From Gibbula magus (taxonomy: Eukaryota > Mollusca > Gastropoda > Trochida > Trochidae), in assembly GCA_936450465.1 (NCBI GenBank), contig OW388299.1, positions 41,241,548 through 41,305,547 on the forward strand: a stretch of DNA of 64,000 nucleotides, given 5' to 3'. Position 1 is the stretch's first letter. Each line of letters opens with the position of its first letter. Shown in pieces: positions 9,917-23,090 of the stretch. A program made the translations under genes and the position numbers. Below the pieces are notes generated by a model. The model did not search any database, was not told the DNA's origin, and saw only the letters and a program-made list of their open reading frames with translations.

Positions 9917-12900
9917 GTGAGCTTCCTATCACCTTATTTGCTGTTGGCCAACTGATATCTCTTAGGAATGAACACATGAAGCAAATGGTTGTTTCCGTCA
10001 CAGTAACAATTAAGTGAGGAAATATAGAAGGGAGAAACTTCCCAGATAATGGGAGGATGCATTCGTCATCATTTAAATTACACGTCAATCTATTGTTCTT
10101 GTGCTCCATTATTTTCAATTGCACACCACATCAAGTTCTTTAGGAGAGGTTTAACGTTTTTAACTAAATTTGAGCAAAACTCTTAGCATAATTTAAGTAG
10201 TTTATGATGCTTGTAATACTACATTCCTTCGGGCCTTGGCTGCGTCATTTTTAAGGAATGGGGAGTTACATGGATATTAAACTATACATACGGGAACATG
10301 CTTCTTTCTCGGGTTTCATGTTTAGATTAGCTGGCTTCACTGATGATAATATTTGGAAGAACATTTCGAGCGACATTCTTCAAACCTTGTGCTCAAATAA
10401 AACTATTTATGCACATATCAGCACACGACTTTCCTCAAACCTTGTGCACAGACTGTTCGTATATTCGATTAATCATTCATCAACTTTGACTCTATGATTG
10501 TGTATAAGAACTAAAGAATGATACAAATCTAGTCATGAGTCAGAATGAACTGCAGACTCAAAATAGAAATTACTTTCAACCTAATTTTTTTTATGTATAT
10601 TAAACTTTCTGTCCTGCTAATTTGCGTCTTTAAGGGTCGGAGTATATATTATGTATTATGACATATTAATACAAAATTTAGCTGCAGTACTTCCCTCAAA
10701 TTTCGTATACTACAGGTTTATGTTGAACCAAATATAATAATATATTTTGTTTCATATAAGCTGTATAAAATATTCAACATTAAGTTTGTAGTGGAAAACT
10801 AGACCTTGAAATGCTTTTAATCACTTACTTAAAGATGAGATTTCAATGTTGACTTGAGGCCACAGGGTCACAGAAACATAATGTTTCCAAAAGAAGAAGT
10901 CAGATTTTTAACAAATTTAAATCTACAAGTTATAATTCTCATTGGTTAATGTAACCAAACACGTGAAGCATTTACTGCCTTTAGTTTTAAGAAGTCACTG
11001 CTTATAAATTTTTCACTATTTAAATTCAGGGGAATGTTAGAAGAAGTTGAAAATGCCAAAATCATTCTTGATGGATGGAATACAGACGGACAGCCGGACG
11101 TTGGTTTTTCAAGCCTCATGATAAAACAGTTTAATGTTGTTATATTTCTTGTTAGTCCATAAGCGAGGATATATATTATTCATATGTTTATTTAAAATCC
11201 ATTTTGCTGCGTTCTCACCCACATAAATAACCCCAACTTGACGACTTGTGTATACGGGTAAATTCTACATAAGTCTCTATGAGTGTTGTTGCAGTCACTT
11301 GTATGGAATTATAGGCTTTGTAGTACGTATTTTTCTTTTGCATATTATTTTTTTCCCAAATTTGCAATTTATAATTAAAGTTTATACAATATATTACGTC
11401 AATGGGTAAAACCTCTCATTGAACATCCCGATAAGCCGTATCCATTGAAAATGGTTATCCGTATTCAGACAATGGTGCGATATATAAAGTGATATTCACG
11501 TGTAAATCTTCAGTGTGAGAGCTAGATTTGCAGATATCATGCGATTTGCAGAGTTCAGACAGCAAGAGGGTTGACCATTCCATCATTGCATCATATTGAA
11601 AATCTACTCTGAATGTTTAGGTATCGCTATATCAAACCATTTTAATGGCTGTCTGAAGAGAAATGGACTTGCATGGCTTAACCGAACCATAAACATTCGT
11701 TTTAGAACTCTTTTTGTTATTGATTCAGGAGTATTTTTTAGCCATTAGTAACACTTATTCATATTTTTGTAACAGCATTTTATTTCAGCAAGGAAATCGT
11801 GCTACAGCACCTTTAAAACATTTTAAATATTATTTGACGTCAGACGAGGGTAAACGTACCAGCGGTACTCGGGATACAGAGGATGCAACCTGTTTTTAGG
11901 CCTTTTGAGCTAAGTGTTAAAAAAAATAAGGGTTAAGTCAATTCATAATTCTGATGCAATGGCATTCAAACATGTTTGCCATTTGCCTGTGAAACGTCCG
12001 TGCTGACACGAAGATGCAGAAACATTCATTAATAACCTTGCTATCATTGTGTTTGGTTTTGTCACGGAGTTAATGGAAGTCAATGAATTCTTAACAGAAT
12101 CTAATAAAACACTGAGCTATCACGTACGGTGTATTATGATTGACTTTGTTCTTTGTTATTTTCCTTTCAGTAAAGAAAGTCTATTTTAATTATGAATTCA
12201 TTATGTGATATGGACTTCTCACACCAGATTCTGTTCCAAAAAAGAGTATACACGGCAGGAAAAACATAAATGAATATTCTTTGAAAGAAAACCTTATTTG
12301 TACAGTGTTTGACAACCACTACAAGAGGGTACATTATTTAAACATTAATGAAGTTCAGTAATTGAAAATGTTTTATTATTGGATACAACTAAAAAGTACT
12401 CTACCGACAACCATGAAAAGATAATGGATAGTTTGCATAAACCAACGCATACATTTGTACCATGCATATCTAATGAAGAGAATTCGTAATTTATATTTAC
12501 ACGAATTGTGTAGTGACAAAACATGAGATAGATTTTCATCAAGAATGTCAAATGGACAATTTAAATATTTTCCAAAATTAATGCAACGGTTTTGAAATTG
12601 TGTCATTTTTCACTTTATTATGGTGAATTATGATGCAATTGTTAACTGTTGTTAACAACGACGTCATATAATTGAAAGTGATATATTACTCAGGAGAATG
12701 ACAGAAATCCAAACACATATATTAATTCACTAATAAAATCAGTTACCCATCCTATCAAAACGTTTTCCAGTAAAAGTCATCAGAATATTCTTACATAAAT
12801 TCAATTATTCATTTACCAAATAATTATATTTGTCAATATCTCATCACAAAAATCAATACACAAAGATTACAAGTTTTAAGGTCATGAGCAAGCAATGCCA

Positions 12901-15900
12901 GTTCACAAGTATTATATACAGGTTCTAAATTTATTGTTCAATACTATAATTTTACAGACAGACACATTGCAGAATCTGACGAATTTCCAACATGGCAAAA
13001 AAGGAGATCAGAGAATGTTCTATTTCGGGTCAATGCACTAGCTCCATATAATGTACCCCCATAGAAGCCTCTCGCTAGATCTATCAATTGTATCTTTGAA
13101 AAAGCAATAAACTCACTGCAAAAGAAACGTCAGCATACACATTACAACGAGTGATATATACGACAGAAAATGAGTTACATCATGTTTTCAGAAGCCGGCT
13201 AAACTAAATCTGAATTTTGAAAGCATTTTCTGTTCATATTTCTAAGAAAGACACATTTTAAGAAATTAAGGTTTTGGAATCGCTTTATCATTATAACTAG
13301 ACCAGATCGGAGAGTCAAAATTGGATTTTCGGATTGTTTTATGATATCTTACAGTGATGATGTATCAATGAATTTATCAACGACATTATCTTTAAAATTG
13401 AATTTCTACATTTTATACATTTTGAACTGCCAAATATTATGGCCCCAAAACATTTTGAAATAGAGTTTTCAGCATCCCAAGTGTATTTGAATAGACATAC
13501 AAATACAAGTATCATATTTCGATGTTTGAAATTGTGAGTACTTTCTTACATAACACGTGTCTATCAAACACATTCAAAATATACGTTCTTCGATATGGTG
13601 ACGTTTCTTTTGAACATAAGTATATCATACAATAGTGATAATAAGGATTTTTCAAAAACCATAAATGATGGTTTTCGGACTTTCTTAAATAAAACGGCTA
13701 ACTTTTCCCCCGAGAGCAACCAGATACAGCTCCTTTGAAATTCCTTGTTTTAAGCTGAAAACATTTCGGTGGCAGATCTATTAGTGTGAAGGCTTCTGTG
13801 AAACTGCAACTCAATAACTCTTTCAAATAACCTTGAATTATATTTAAAATTTCGCTGTTATCACACATAAACTTTCGTGAATTAATCTATGAAATAACTC
13901 ATGAATAACTATGAATCTCATTCATCATTAATTAATTGAATTAATTACTTCATTGATTCACATATTTTTATCAACTCTCTCTGCGTGTCACACGACTCTC
14001 TTCTCAAGTGATTTCACTGCGCTTAAACGTGTGAAAACTCGCTCGATCAATTGAACTAGGATTATGTTGGCCAGTAAAACTCAACACCGGTTATTACTAG
14101 TTCCCCAGGGCAATTGAGTCTTTTATATTCACTTATCCAGTCTTGGCTGTCTTATAAAGACCCTCCAGAAATAGTAGAATCAAATCTGAGATGATGGCAA
14201 GTTAGTAGGTTAGTGACCTCATGTGGAAGATTTAACTTGTGTGACAATTTACACAGTAACTGAGTAATATGATTACATATAAATAGTATGAAACACGTCA
14301 GTATTTCACGTTTGTTAATAATAAAAACCAGATGTCATTGTAATATAGATGTAATTGCTGTAGATCGGTTATTACAATTATCAAACTTTCTCCCCCATCA
14401 AAGGTTACTCAAATAATTTCTTCCCACGTTACCTCTATTACCTAACTGTGAAATCTGACAACACTGATACGTCCCTATTTCTGTCAAAAAAACCTGATCT
14501 TTCATCTCCGAGTGTAATGTGACGCATTTGATCGTATAATAATTATCTTATATATACATTGCCCACAGAAGTGCTGATCTCTTATCCTAGTTTCAGACAC
14601 GAGGTCAACATACTTGGTGCTATCAATATGGTAAGGTACATCAACACTATCAACTAAGAATAATAAACATCTGCAAAACCTGGTAGACCATGTGGGATGC
14701 TGTGTGTTTTTTATGTCAAAAGTCAGAAATTGTGAAAACATAAGGTCTTTAAAGTTTATTCATTAGTCTTCGGCTGCTTGTCAGGAACACACAAAGACTT
14801 ATCTCTGCATTCCGAGATGTTTCGTTTAATATGACTTTTGTCCGAAATATATAGTGCCTCAGAGACCATGTTTAATCCTCATATTCTTGGTCCTTTTAAT
14901 CTTTGTTCACTTAAACTCACACGCTCACTAAACTGTTGACGTATCAGAAAGGTGTAGATGTGTCGACTAATGCACCGACACTTTTAAATAAAATTTAATA
15001 AAGACCAATGATTCACCTTGAATCACCTGGGACGAACATGCTACCAAAAGAGTACATGTACTTTTTGTGCAAATCTATAATATCCTTATATGAAATTGGT
15101 GGCTATGGTGACAAAATCTTGTAATGTTATGGTGATTCTTGTAAGATGTCATTAAGGGCAATTATATGGAAATTGAATAGTGTAGAAATAGGTCTGTACT
15201 GACATGATGTTCATCTAAATAATCTAAATCAGAGTTGTGGAAATAAAGCAAACATATAGGTGTGATATCTTCATATTTTTTTTCAAACTTCATCCTTGAC
15301 CAAGACGATGTAGATGTATCATGTTCATAATCTTATTTAAAATATATTAGATGGATACCTCAGGGAAACGAAATTCGAGGGAACATTCTGTATATGCATT
15401 TTTGTTATTAATAAATGCTTATACTACAATAAATATACAATATTTTACCGAGAATCATAGTTTTGGTGAACTATGATTTTACGTGGTTATCATCGCAGTG
15501 AGAGAAGATGGTCATTCAGGAATCAGGGTATTGTTGTTGGGAAACGGATATAATTACACTGATGGCGCAGGATGTTTACCAACCAGAATGAGCCATAGCT
15601 TGAGCAATGGTTATATATTCTCAACATATGTGTAGGTATAGCATTATGCGTAAAGGCAACAAGCCTCGTTACTGTATTGTGTGTTCTAACCAGTCAGCAA
15701 TACTTCATGTGTAAAACATATGTAACACCATGTGGTGGATTTATAACATGGATATTTGCAGATACTACGATGAAGTTATATGATATACGAATAGATATAG
15801 ACTGCCTCGTTGGCATACTCCTTCAGATAGTTTGTACATGAGTAAAGTTGTATGATACATCAAGTAGATACATATTCCCTCGTTCGTTTACGCCTTCTGG

Positions 15901-18890
15901 TAATATCTACATGATGATATTCTGTAAACAACTGCCGGACACTCAAGTGTGAAGTTGAACAGGAGTGGTAACACCTATGTTGCACCGTTTATACTGCAAA
16001 GGCAATACACCATACTGGGTTCTGCAGCTGTAAGAAAAGCAAGATTTCTGGAAAACAGTTTTGTAAGGATAACACGATATTACTGATTATATGCTTTCTT
16101 TCTTCATGAAATGAATGGTAGCGTACATATACTCCTGCCTTATTCTCGAGACCAAAAACATTATATAATTTGGTCGTAGCCCATGTGTTGGGAATGGGCT
16201 TCAGAAGTTCACAGGTCTACAAAAAAATTGTACGCTCAGGAGTATCTTGATGTTCTTGCACATTCCACGATAATAATATACATACCCTCACCTGAGTAGA
16301 AACTACACGTAACACCTCTTAATAGAATGTTCCCTACATCTGTGTTAATAGTGTTATGTAACACCCCTGAAATACATTGTTCCCTACATCTGTGTTAATA
16401 GTGTTGTAATGTAGAAGCAAAATCGCAGATGAATCCAGGGCATGAGTAGAGTTTTATCTGGCATATATTCCGGAGAGTATCGAGGATGATGCCCATGTGG
16501 AATGTTGAACACTAGATAGGAATGAGGAGGGGCAACGCCCATCACTGGACATGCGATTCAGATGTTTAAAACACTTGTTTACCGCTAGAAGTGAGCATCA
16601 CTTGGCCCCTCGACAGATGTTGTAAATGATCTTAATGGAGATCTATATATCAATAATATTATTATCATAAATTAAATATAGTTACTAGAGTTCATTCACA
16701 AACGTAAAGTACTTGTTAAAGGGACAGTAGCACGTTTTAATTGTTCAAATTTCCCATTTATTATGATAGTTTATATCATTTGTATTTACTTTAGAGGGTA
16801 GAACATCTTTTACACAACTCAATTATCCGTAGTTGTAATAACAATGTTGCATATAAAGCAAACATTGCATGGCGGCCATTCTAATGTGAACACATTTTAT
16901 TATTTAGAATTACAAAAAAGATTCTCATGGCTTTACAAAACCAAGTAGATACATGTTTTACTTGATTATCCGAAGAGAGGAGGGTGTTTAACTGTTGCTG
17001 ACATTAGTCATCTACTTATTTGAGCGAAAAACGTGCTACTGCCTCTGTAAAGATGCATCGATTCTGTTTCATAATATTTTATTTGGTTTTAATGCGAACA
17101 TACCATTATGTGGTGATTCAGTTCAAATAATTTCACTCAACTTGCATATTCATCGCCAAATGCCAAATATATCATAATTGCTAATAACATTTTTTTACAT
17201 GTGCAGAAACCATAACTACACGTCTTGTTTTCATACACAGTAGTTATATGACTTATCAAACATTATCAACCTAAATCTGTCTTTTTGTATTTTGTAAATA
17301 AGTCTCCAAAATAACAGTCGACTAATTGACGCATGTCAGTGGCGGTGTATTGTCTGTATCAGTCAGTACTTCTCCATAAAAAAGCACCATTCATACCGTT
17401 TGGCAAATATGACCCCAAACAATACAATTGATGTACCTTTGAAATTTAATGTCATGAGCACTAAGATATCCTCAATAAATTTAATATTAATTGCTTTGTT
17501 AAATATGGAAATGATATATTTTATTTTAATAAGAACTAACATCTATCATATGACAAGTCAGAACATTTTGCAAGTTTATAACTCTCTCAGTTCATATGAG
17601 GTATGCCTCTCCTCCTACACACAAAACAAAGTTTAATACAAATGTAAAGAATAGTTTCATATGTCATTGTGATAATATAACATATCCTCAAATGAAAAAC
17701 TGGAAAGCAGTGTTGACGCTCAAGGGTCGAAATCGAATCTTATTTCATGGTAAGTGATATGCAGCAACTTTAATTTCAGGTTTTAATCCCTCTTTCTTAT
17801 GAGATGTCACTCTCAGAGGTCAGATCGGGCACTTTGTCAAAAGCAAGTTAAATAATTGAAACTTTATGGTTCTAAAGATATATTTTAAATTCGAAATCTT
17901 AAGACAATTTGGCATTTAATGGTTATAACCGATTTTAAACATTTCTGACGAATCATAAATGAAAATGAAAATACACATGCCTCATAAGCAATCATTTACG
18001 GTTATCTGTAACATGAAAATGACTAAATGAATGTTTGTGCATCCAGGAAAGATATCAACATGCATTGCTATAACACACAGACGTCCTTTGCCATGAAAAT
18101 CACAGAAAAAGATTATTCGAAAGAGGAGCCTTGCTTCAGCACCATGTTGAGCCAAGCAAGCTTCAATATTCTTGTTCCAGAGATTCAACAGGGATAGCGT
18201 AGGAGCCGAATGAGGAATAAAGGAATTCATCGTTATCGTCGTTCAAGATACGTGCATTTGTCAAAACCACTTCCTGTCAATGACGTCATCAATGTTTACA
18301 TTATTGCATGCAAACGACATTTATTATGATTCAGAAGAGGAACATATTAATCATTTCCACACTTTATAGGTGATGGCCGAGTCTGGTCACTGTTTTTGGT
18401 TATTGAGAACTTTGGCAAGATGGAAGTGTGGTGTCAAATTTTCAAAATTCCGTTTTTCAAATTGAATGTAATTACAATAAAGGATCATCAAAATTGTATC
18501 CAAGTCTTAAATTGATATAGTTGTATTCAGGTATATATATTCTGATATGAGCCTTTATTTTTCTGTAGCGTACAGAATCATCATTGGAGATTCGGTCAAA
18601 AACATATTACGAAATGTTTATTACTCACAATATTATATTAGAATGTTAAAGTACGAATCTAAAGAGATGTAGAGTGGAAAACATGTATCATGTAATGAAA
18701 TCTTAATGCGCCAGACATCGTGACTATCTATCTTCTATTTAAGCTCTAGCTTACGTAACAAGTGTGATTTTCATATTTCAGGGTTTCTCTTCTTTGGTGT
18801 TGTAATTATGAAACATGTTCACAGTAAGACAGAATTATTTCTTTTCATAATCGTGATAACATGTTTTTAATGTTTTAATTATTTCTTAAA

Positions 18891-19189
18891 TAGTTATATA
18901 TTTTTTTACATACGATGGTAAATTTTTAAATCTTGATTAAGTCATCATTTTAATTTGTTTTGTTTGCTTTGAAATTTACTGAACATTTGTATATTTTGAT
19001 TAAACTGAAACTAGATCTGAAGTTAAACATATCGTTGTCATAGGTTTTTGAGAATATCAACTCTCAACTCCAAACATTGTATCAGTTAGTTAATTTGGAT
19101 ACTACTGACCAGAAACAAATTCTGAATCACTTTGTAATCATTATAGCAAGAGACAACCATCCTATGTTTATATGCAACAATGGCAATAA
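18891..19189. other. About 300 bp present in copy B, absent from copy A
   Basis: Copy A reads straight through at about 9436. In B the joint is flanked by AATA on both sides, which fits either an insertion with a 4-bp duplication or a deletion in A at microhomology. No terminal inverted repeats and no gene are visible. Confidence 0.55.
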
Positions 19190-19517
19190 GTGTGTCGTTC
19201 AAACACAGTAGTAGTAGAAAAGGAGTAGAATTCATGGGGTGTTGCTCTTTTAGGTAGGCTAGTTCAAATATGAACAACTAGTTCTGTAAACAACCATATG
19301 TTTGAAATTTATTTCTACCCGATGGGCATACGCCTAAATATAAAACAGGTTTCTTCCTCTTATCTCAATCATCAGAATGTATATTATTGAAACACTGTTG
19401 CTTCTCTGTGATTACCCAATATGAAAAAAGTGTAATCTGATGTCAATCCATGTATTATTGACACACTGTTAATTTCCTCTCTATGAACTTTCCAAGCCCA
19501 TTTGATATTTATCTCAG

Positions 19518-19656
19518 ATCAGCACTGTCTGATGTGACACAATCTCCCGGCAATCTAACAAGGTAACACACTTTCTATCATGTTGGTGCAAGAAGTAGGC
19601 GTCACATCGACACATCATTACAGAAAGGTTACACGGAGCGCCTGGGGAATTCAGAG
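19518..19656 (+). other. Conserved exon-like block, copy B
   Basis: This is the same block as 9778-9916, with the same acceptor-like start and GTGAGC donor-like end. It has only scattered substitutions relative to copy A. No open frame crosses it on the plus strand. Confidence 0.4.
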
Positions 19657-20546
19657 GTGAGCTTCCTATCACCTTATTTGCTGTTGGCCAACTGATATCT
19701 CTTAGGAATGAACACATGAAGCAAATGGTTATTTCCGTCACAGTAACAATTAAGTGAGGAAATATAGAAGGGAGAAACTTCCCAGATAATGGGAGGATGC
19801 ATTCGTCATCAGTTAAATTACACGTCAATCTATTGTTCTTGTGCTCCATTATTTTCAGTAATGGTCAGTTGCACACCACATCAAGATCTTTAGGAGAGGT
19901 GTAACGTTCTTAACTAAATTTGAGCAAAACTCTTAGCGTAATTTAGGTAGTTTATGATGCTTGTAATACTACATTCCTTCGGGCCTTGGCTGCGTAATTT
20001 TTAAGGAATGGGGAGTTACATGGACATTAAACTATACATACAAGACCATGCTTCTTTCTCGGGTTTCATGTTTAGATTAGCTGGCTTCACTGATGATAAT
20101 ATTTTGAAGAACATTTCGAGTGACATTCTTCAAACCTTGTGCTCAAATAAAACTATTTATGCACAAATCAGCACACGACTTTCCTCAAACCTTGTGCACA
20201 GACTGTTCGTATATCCGATTAATCATTCATGAATTTTGACTCTATGATTGTGTATAAGAACTAAAGGATGATACAAATCTTGTCATGAGTCAGTATGAAC
20301 TGCAGACTCAAAATATAAATTACTTTCAACCTAATAAAATGATGTTTATTTAGCTTTCTGTCCTGCTAATTTGCGTCTTTAAGGGTCGGAGTATATATTA
20401 TGATTATGACATATTAATAAAAAATTTAGCTGCAGTACTTCCCTCAAATTTCGTATACTTCAGGTTTATGTTGAACCAAATATAATAATATATTTGTTTC
20501 ATATGAGCTGTATAAAATATTCAACATTAAGTTTGTAGTGGAAAAC

Positions 20547-21549
20547 TACGGAAGCATCCTAGTGCCACAGTGAGAATGGTTTTACTATCACCTAATTAGG
20601 AGATACTAACTCCTAATTAGGACTTAGTTATCGCCTAATTAGGACATAACTAAGTCCTAATTAGGAAATAAGTAAGTCCTAATTAGGAGTTAGTATCTCC
20701 TAATTAGGTGATACTAACTCCTAATTAGGAGATACTTACTCCTAATTAGGAGATACTAACTCCTAATTAGGACTTAGTTATTTCCTATTTGGGACTTAGT
20801 TAAGTCATAATGAGGCGATAACTAAGTCCTAATTAGGAGATAACTAAGTCCTAATTAGGAGATATTAACTCCTAATTAGGAGATACTAACTCCTCATTAG
20901 GAGATACTAACTCCTAATTATGAGATAACTAAGTCCTAATTAGGTGATAGTTATGTCCTAATTAGGCGATAACTAAGTCCTAATTAGGAGATAACTAAGT
21001 CCTAATTAGGAGATATTAACTCCTAATTAGGAGATACTAACTCCTAATTAGGAGATACTAACTCCTAATTAGGAGTTACCTATGTCCTAATTAGGCGATA
21101 ATTAAGTCCTAATTAGGAGATAACTAAGTCCTAATTAGGAGATAACTTAGTCCTAATTAGGTGATACTTTCTCCTAATTAGGAGATACTTACTCCTAATT
21201 AGGAGATACTAATTTCCTAATTAGGACTTAGTTAAGTCCTAATTAGGTGATAACTAAGTCATAATTAGGGGATACTAACTCCTAATTAGGAGATACTAAC
21301 TCCTAATTAGGAGATACTTACTCCTAATTAGGAGTTACTAACTCCTAATTAGGAGATACTTACTCCTAATTAGGAGTTACCTATGTCCTAATTAGGTGAT
21401 AGTTATGTCCTAATTAGGCGATAACTAAGTCCTAATTAGGAGATAACTAAGTCCTAATTAGGAGATAGCTAAGTCCTAATTAGGAAATAGTATCTCCTAA
21501 TTAGGTGATAGTAAAACAATTCTCACTGTGGCACTAGGATGCTTCCGTA
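20547..21549. mobile_element. Palindrome-array MITE with 6-bp target duplication
   Basis: The ends are long inverted repeats (outermost bases TACGGAAGCATCCTAGTGCC, extending nearly 60 bp into the array with few mismatches). The element is flanked by GAAAAC at 20541-20546 and 21550-21555. Copy A at about 10790-10800 has a single GAAAAC and no insert, so the boundaries and the target duplication are directly visible. The interior is about 40 tandem units of 21-22 bp, each carrying the palindrome CCTAATTAGG joined by spacers such as AGATACTAACT or AGATAACTAAGT. There is no coding capacity. The superfamily is not clear; 6-7 bp duplications are unusual and are known for Dada elements. Confidence 0.9.
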
Positions 21550-23090
21550 GAAAACTAGACCTTGAAATGCTTTTAATCACTAACTTAAAGATGAGATTTC
21601 AATGTTGACTTGATGTCACCGGGTCACAGAAACATAATGTTTCCAAAAGAAGAAGTCAGATTTTTAACAAATTTAAATCTACAAGTTATAATTCTCATTG
21701 GTTAATGTAACCAAACACGTTAAGCATTTTACTGCCTTTAGTTTTAAGAAGTCACTGCTTATAAATTTTCCTCTATTTAAATTTGTGGTTTGTGAGAAGA
21801 AGTTGAAAATGCCAAAATCATTTTTGATGGATGGAATACAGACGGACAGCCGGACGTTGGTTTTTCAAGCCTCGTGATAAAACCGTTTAATGTTATATTT
21901 CTTTTTAGTCCATAAGCGAGGATATATATTCAAATGTTTGTTTAACATCCATTTTGCTGCGTTCTCACCCACATAAATAACCCCAACTTTACGACTTGTG
22001 TATACGTGTCAATTCTACATAAGTCTCTATGAGTGTTGTTGCAGTCACTAGTATGGATTTATAGGCTTTGTAGTACTATTTGTGTGTGCATATTATGTTT
22101 TCTCAAATTTGCAATTTATTATTAAAGTTTATAGAATATATTGGGACGTTAATGGGTAAAACATCTCATTGAATGTCCCGATAAGCCGTATCCATAGAAA
22201 ACGGTTATCCGTATTAAGACAATGGTGCGATATAAAAAGGCACGTTGACCATTCCATCATTGCACCATATTTAAAACCTATTCTGAGTGTTTAGGTATCG
22301 CTATATCAATCATCACTTGAACTATGTTCAAGTGGCCATTTTAATGTAAACACATTCGAATGGCTGTCCGAAGAGAAATGGACTTGCATGGCTTAACCAA
22401 ACCATATACATTCGTTTTAGAACTCTGTTTTTCCTTGATTCAGGAGTATTTTTTAGCCATTAGTAACACTTATTCATATTTTTGTAACAGCATTTTATTT
22501 CAGCAAGGAAATCGTGCTACAGCGCCTTTAAAACATTTAAAATAGTATTTGACGTCAGGCGAGGGTAAACGAACCAGCGGTACTCGGGATACAGAGGATG
22601 CAACCTGTTTTTAGGCCTTTTGAGCTAAGTGTTAAAAAAACTTGGTAGAATAACGGTTAAGTCAATTCATAATGCTGACGCAATGGCATTCAAACATGTT
22701 TGCCATTTGCCTGTGAAACGTCCGTGCTGACACGAAGATGCAGTAACATTCATCAATAACCTTGCTATCTTTGTATTTGGTTTTGTCACGGAGTTAATGG
22801 AAGTAAATGAATTCTTAGCAGAATCTAATAAAACACTGAGTTATCACGTACGGTGTATTATGATTGATTTTGTTGTTTGTTATTTTCCTTTCAGTAAAGA
22901 AAGTCTATTTTAATTATGAATTATGAATGTGATATGGACTTGGAAAGAGTACACACGGCAAGAAAAACAATAATGAATATTCTTTGAAAGAAAATCTTAT
23001 TTGTACAGTGTTTGACAACCACTTCTAGAGGGTACATTATTTCAACATTAATGAAGTTCAGTAATTGAAAATGTGAATTAAACTTATTAT

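Larger units (their letters stand above)
2964..12380. repeat. Tandem unit copy A (about 9.4 kb, non-coding)
   Basis: This stretch aligns almost end to end with 12381-23090 (for example the blocks starting 3171 and 12576, 6265 and 15630, 9778 and 19518, 11714 and 22426). No ORF exceeds about 85 codons, and the small ORFs are not preserved between copies. Copy A differs from B at about 4946-5880 (replaced by a hairpin element plus a SINE). It lacks about 420 bp present at 15090-15550, and lacks about 300 bp present at 18891-19189. I do not recognise a gene in it. The fragments that stay most similar in the distant copies are listed separately. Confidence 0.85.
12381..23090. repeat. Tandem unit copy B (about 9.7 kb plus a 1-kb insertion)
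   Basis: This is the second head-to-tail copy of the unit, collinear with copy A at an offset of about 9.4 kb at the start and 10.7 kb at the end. The offset grows because of B-only segments at 15090-15550 and 18891-19189 and the 1003-bp element at 20547-21549. No gene was recognised. The longest open frame (minus strand 19514-19849) covers the exon-like block and changes amino acids freely relative to copy A, so I do not call it coding. Confidence 0.85.

Noticed and set aside
10258..10497. Small ORF repeated at 20008-20232
   Set aside because: The copies differ in length and amino acids, the reading frame is not maintained in other copies, and no domain is recognised.
19514..19849. 111-codon minus-strand ORF, shorter in copy A
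   Set aside because: It overlays the exon-like block. Changes between copies alter amino acids freely, and the frame is truncated in copy A.
20547..21549. CRISPR-like array of short repeats
   Set aside because: The spacers are themselves repetitive, units vary by a base, there are long terminal inverted repeats and a target duplication, and the context is eukaryotic.
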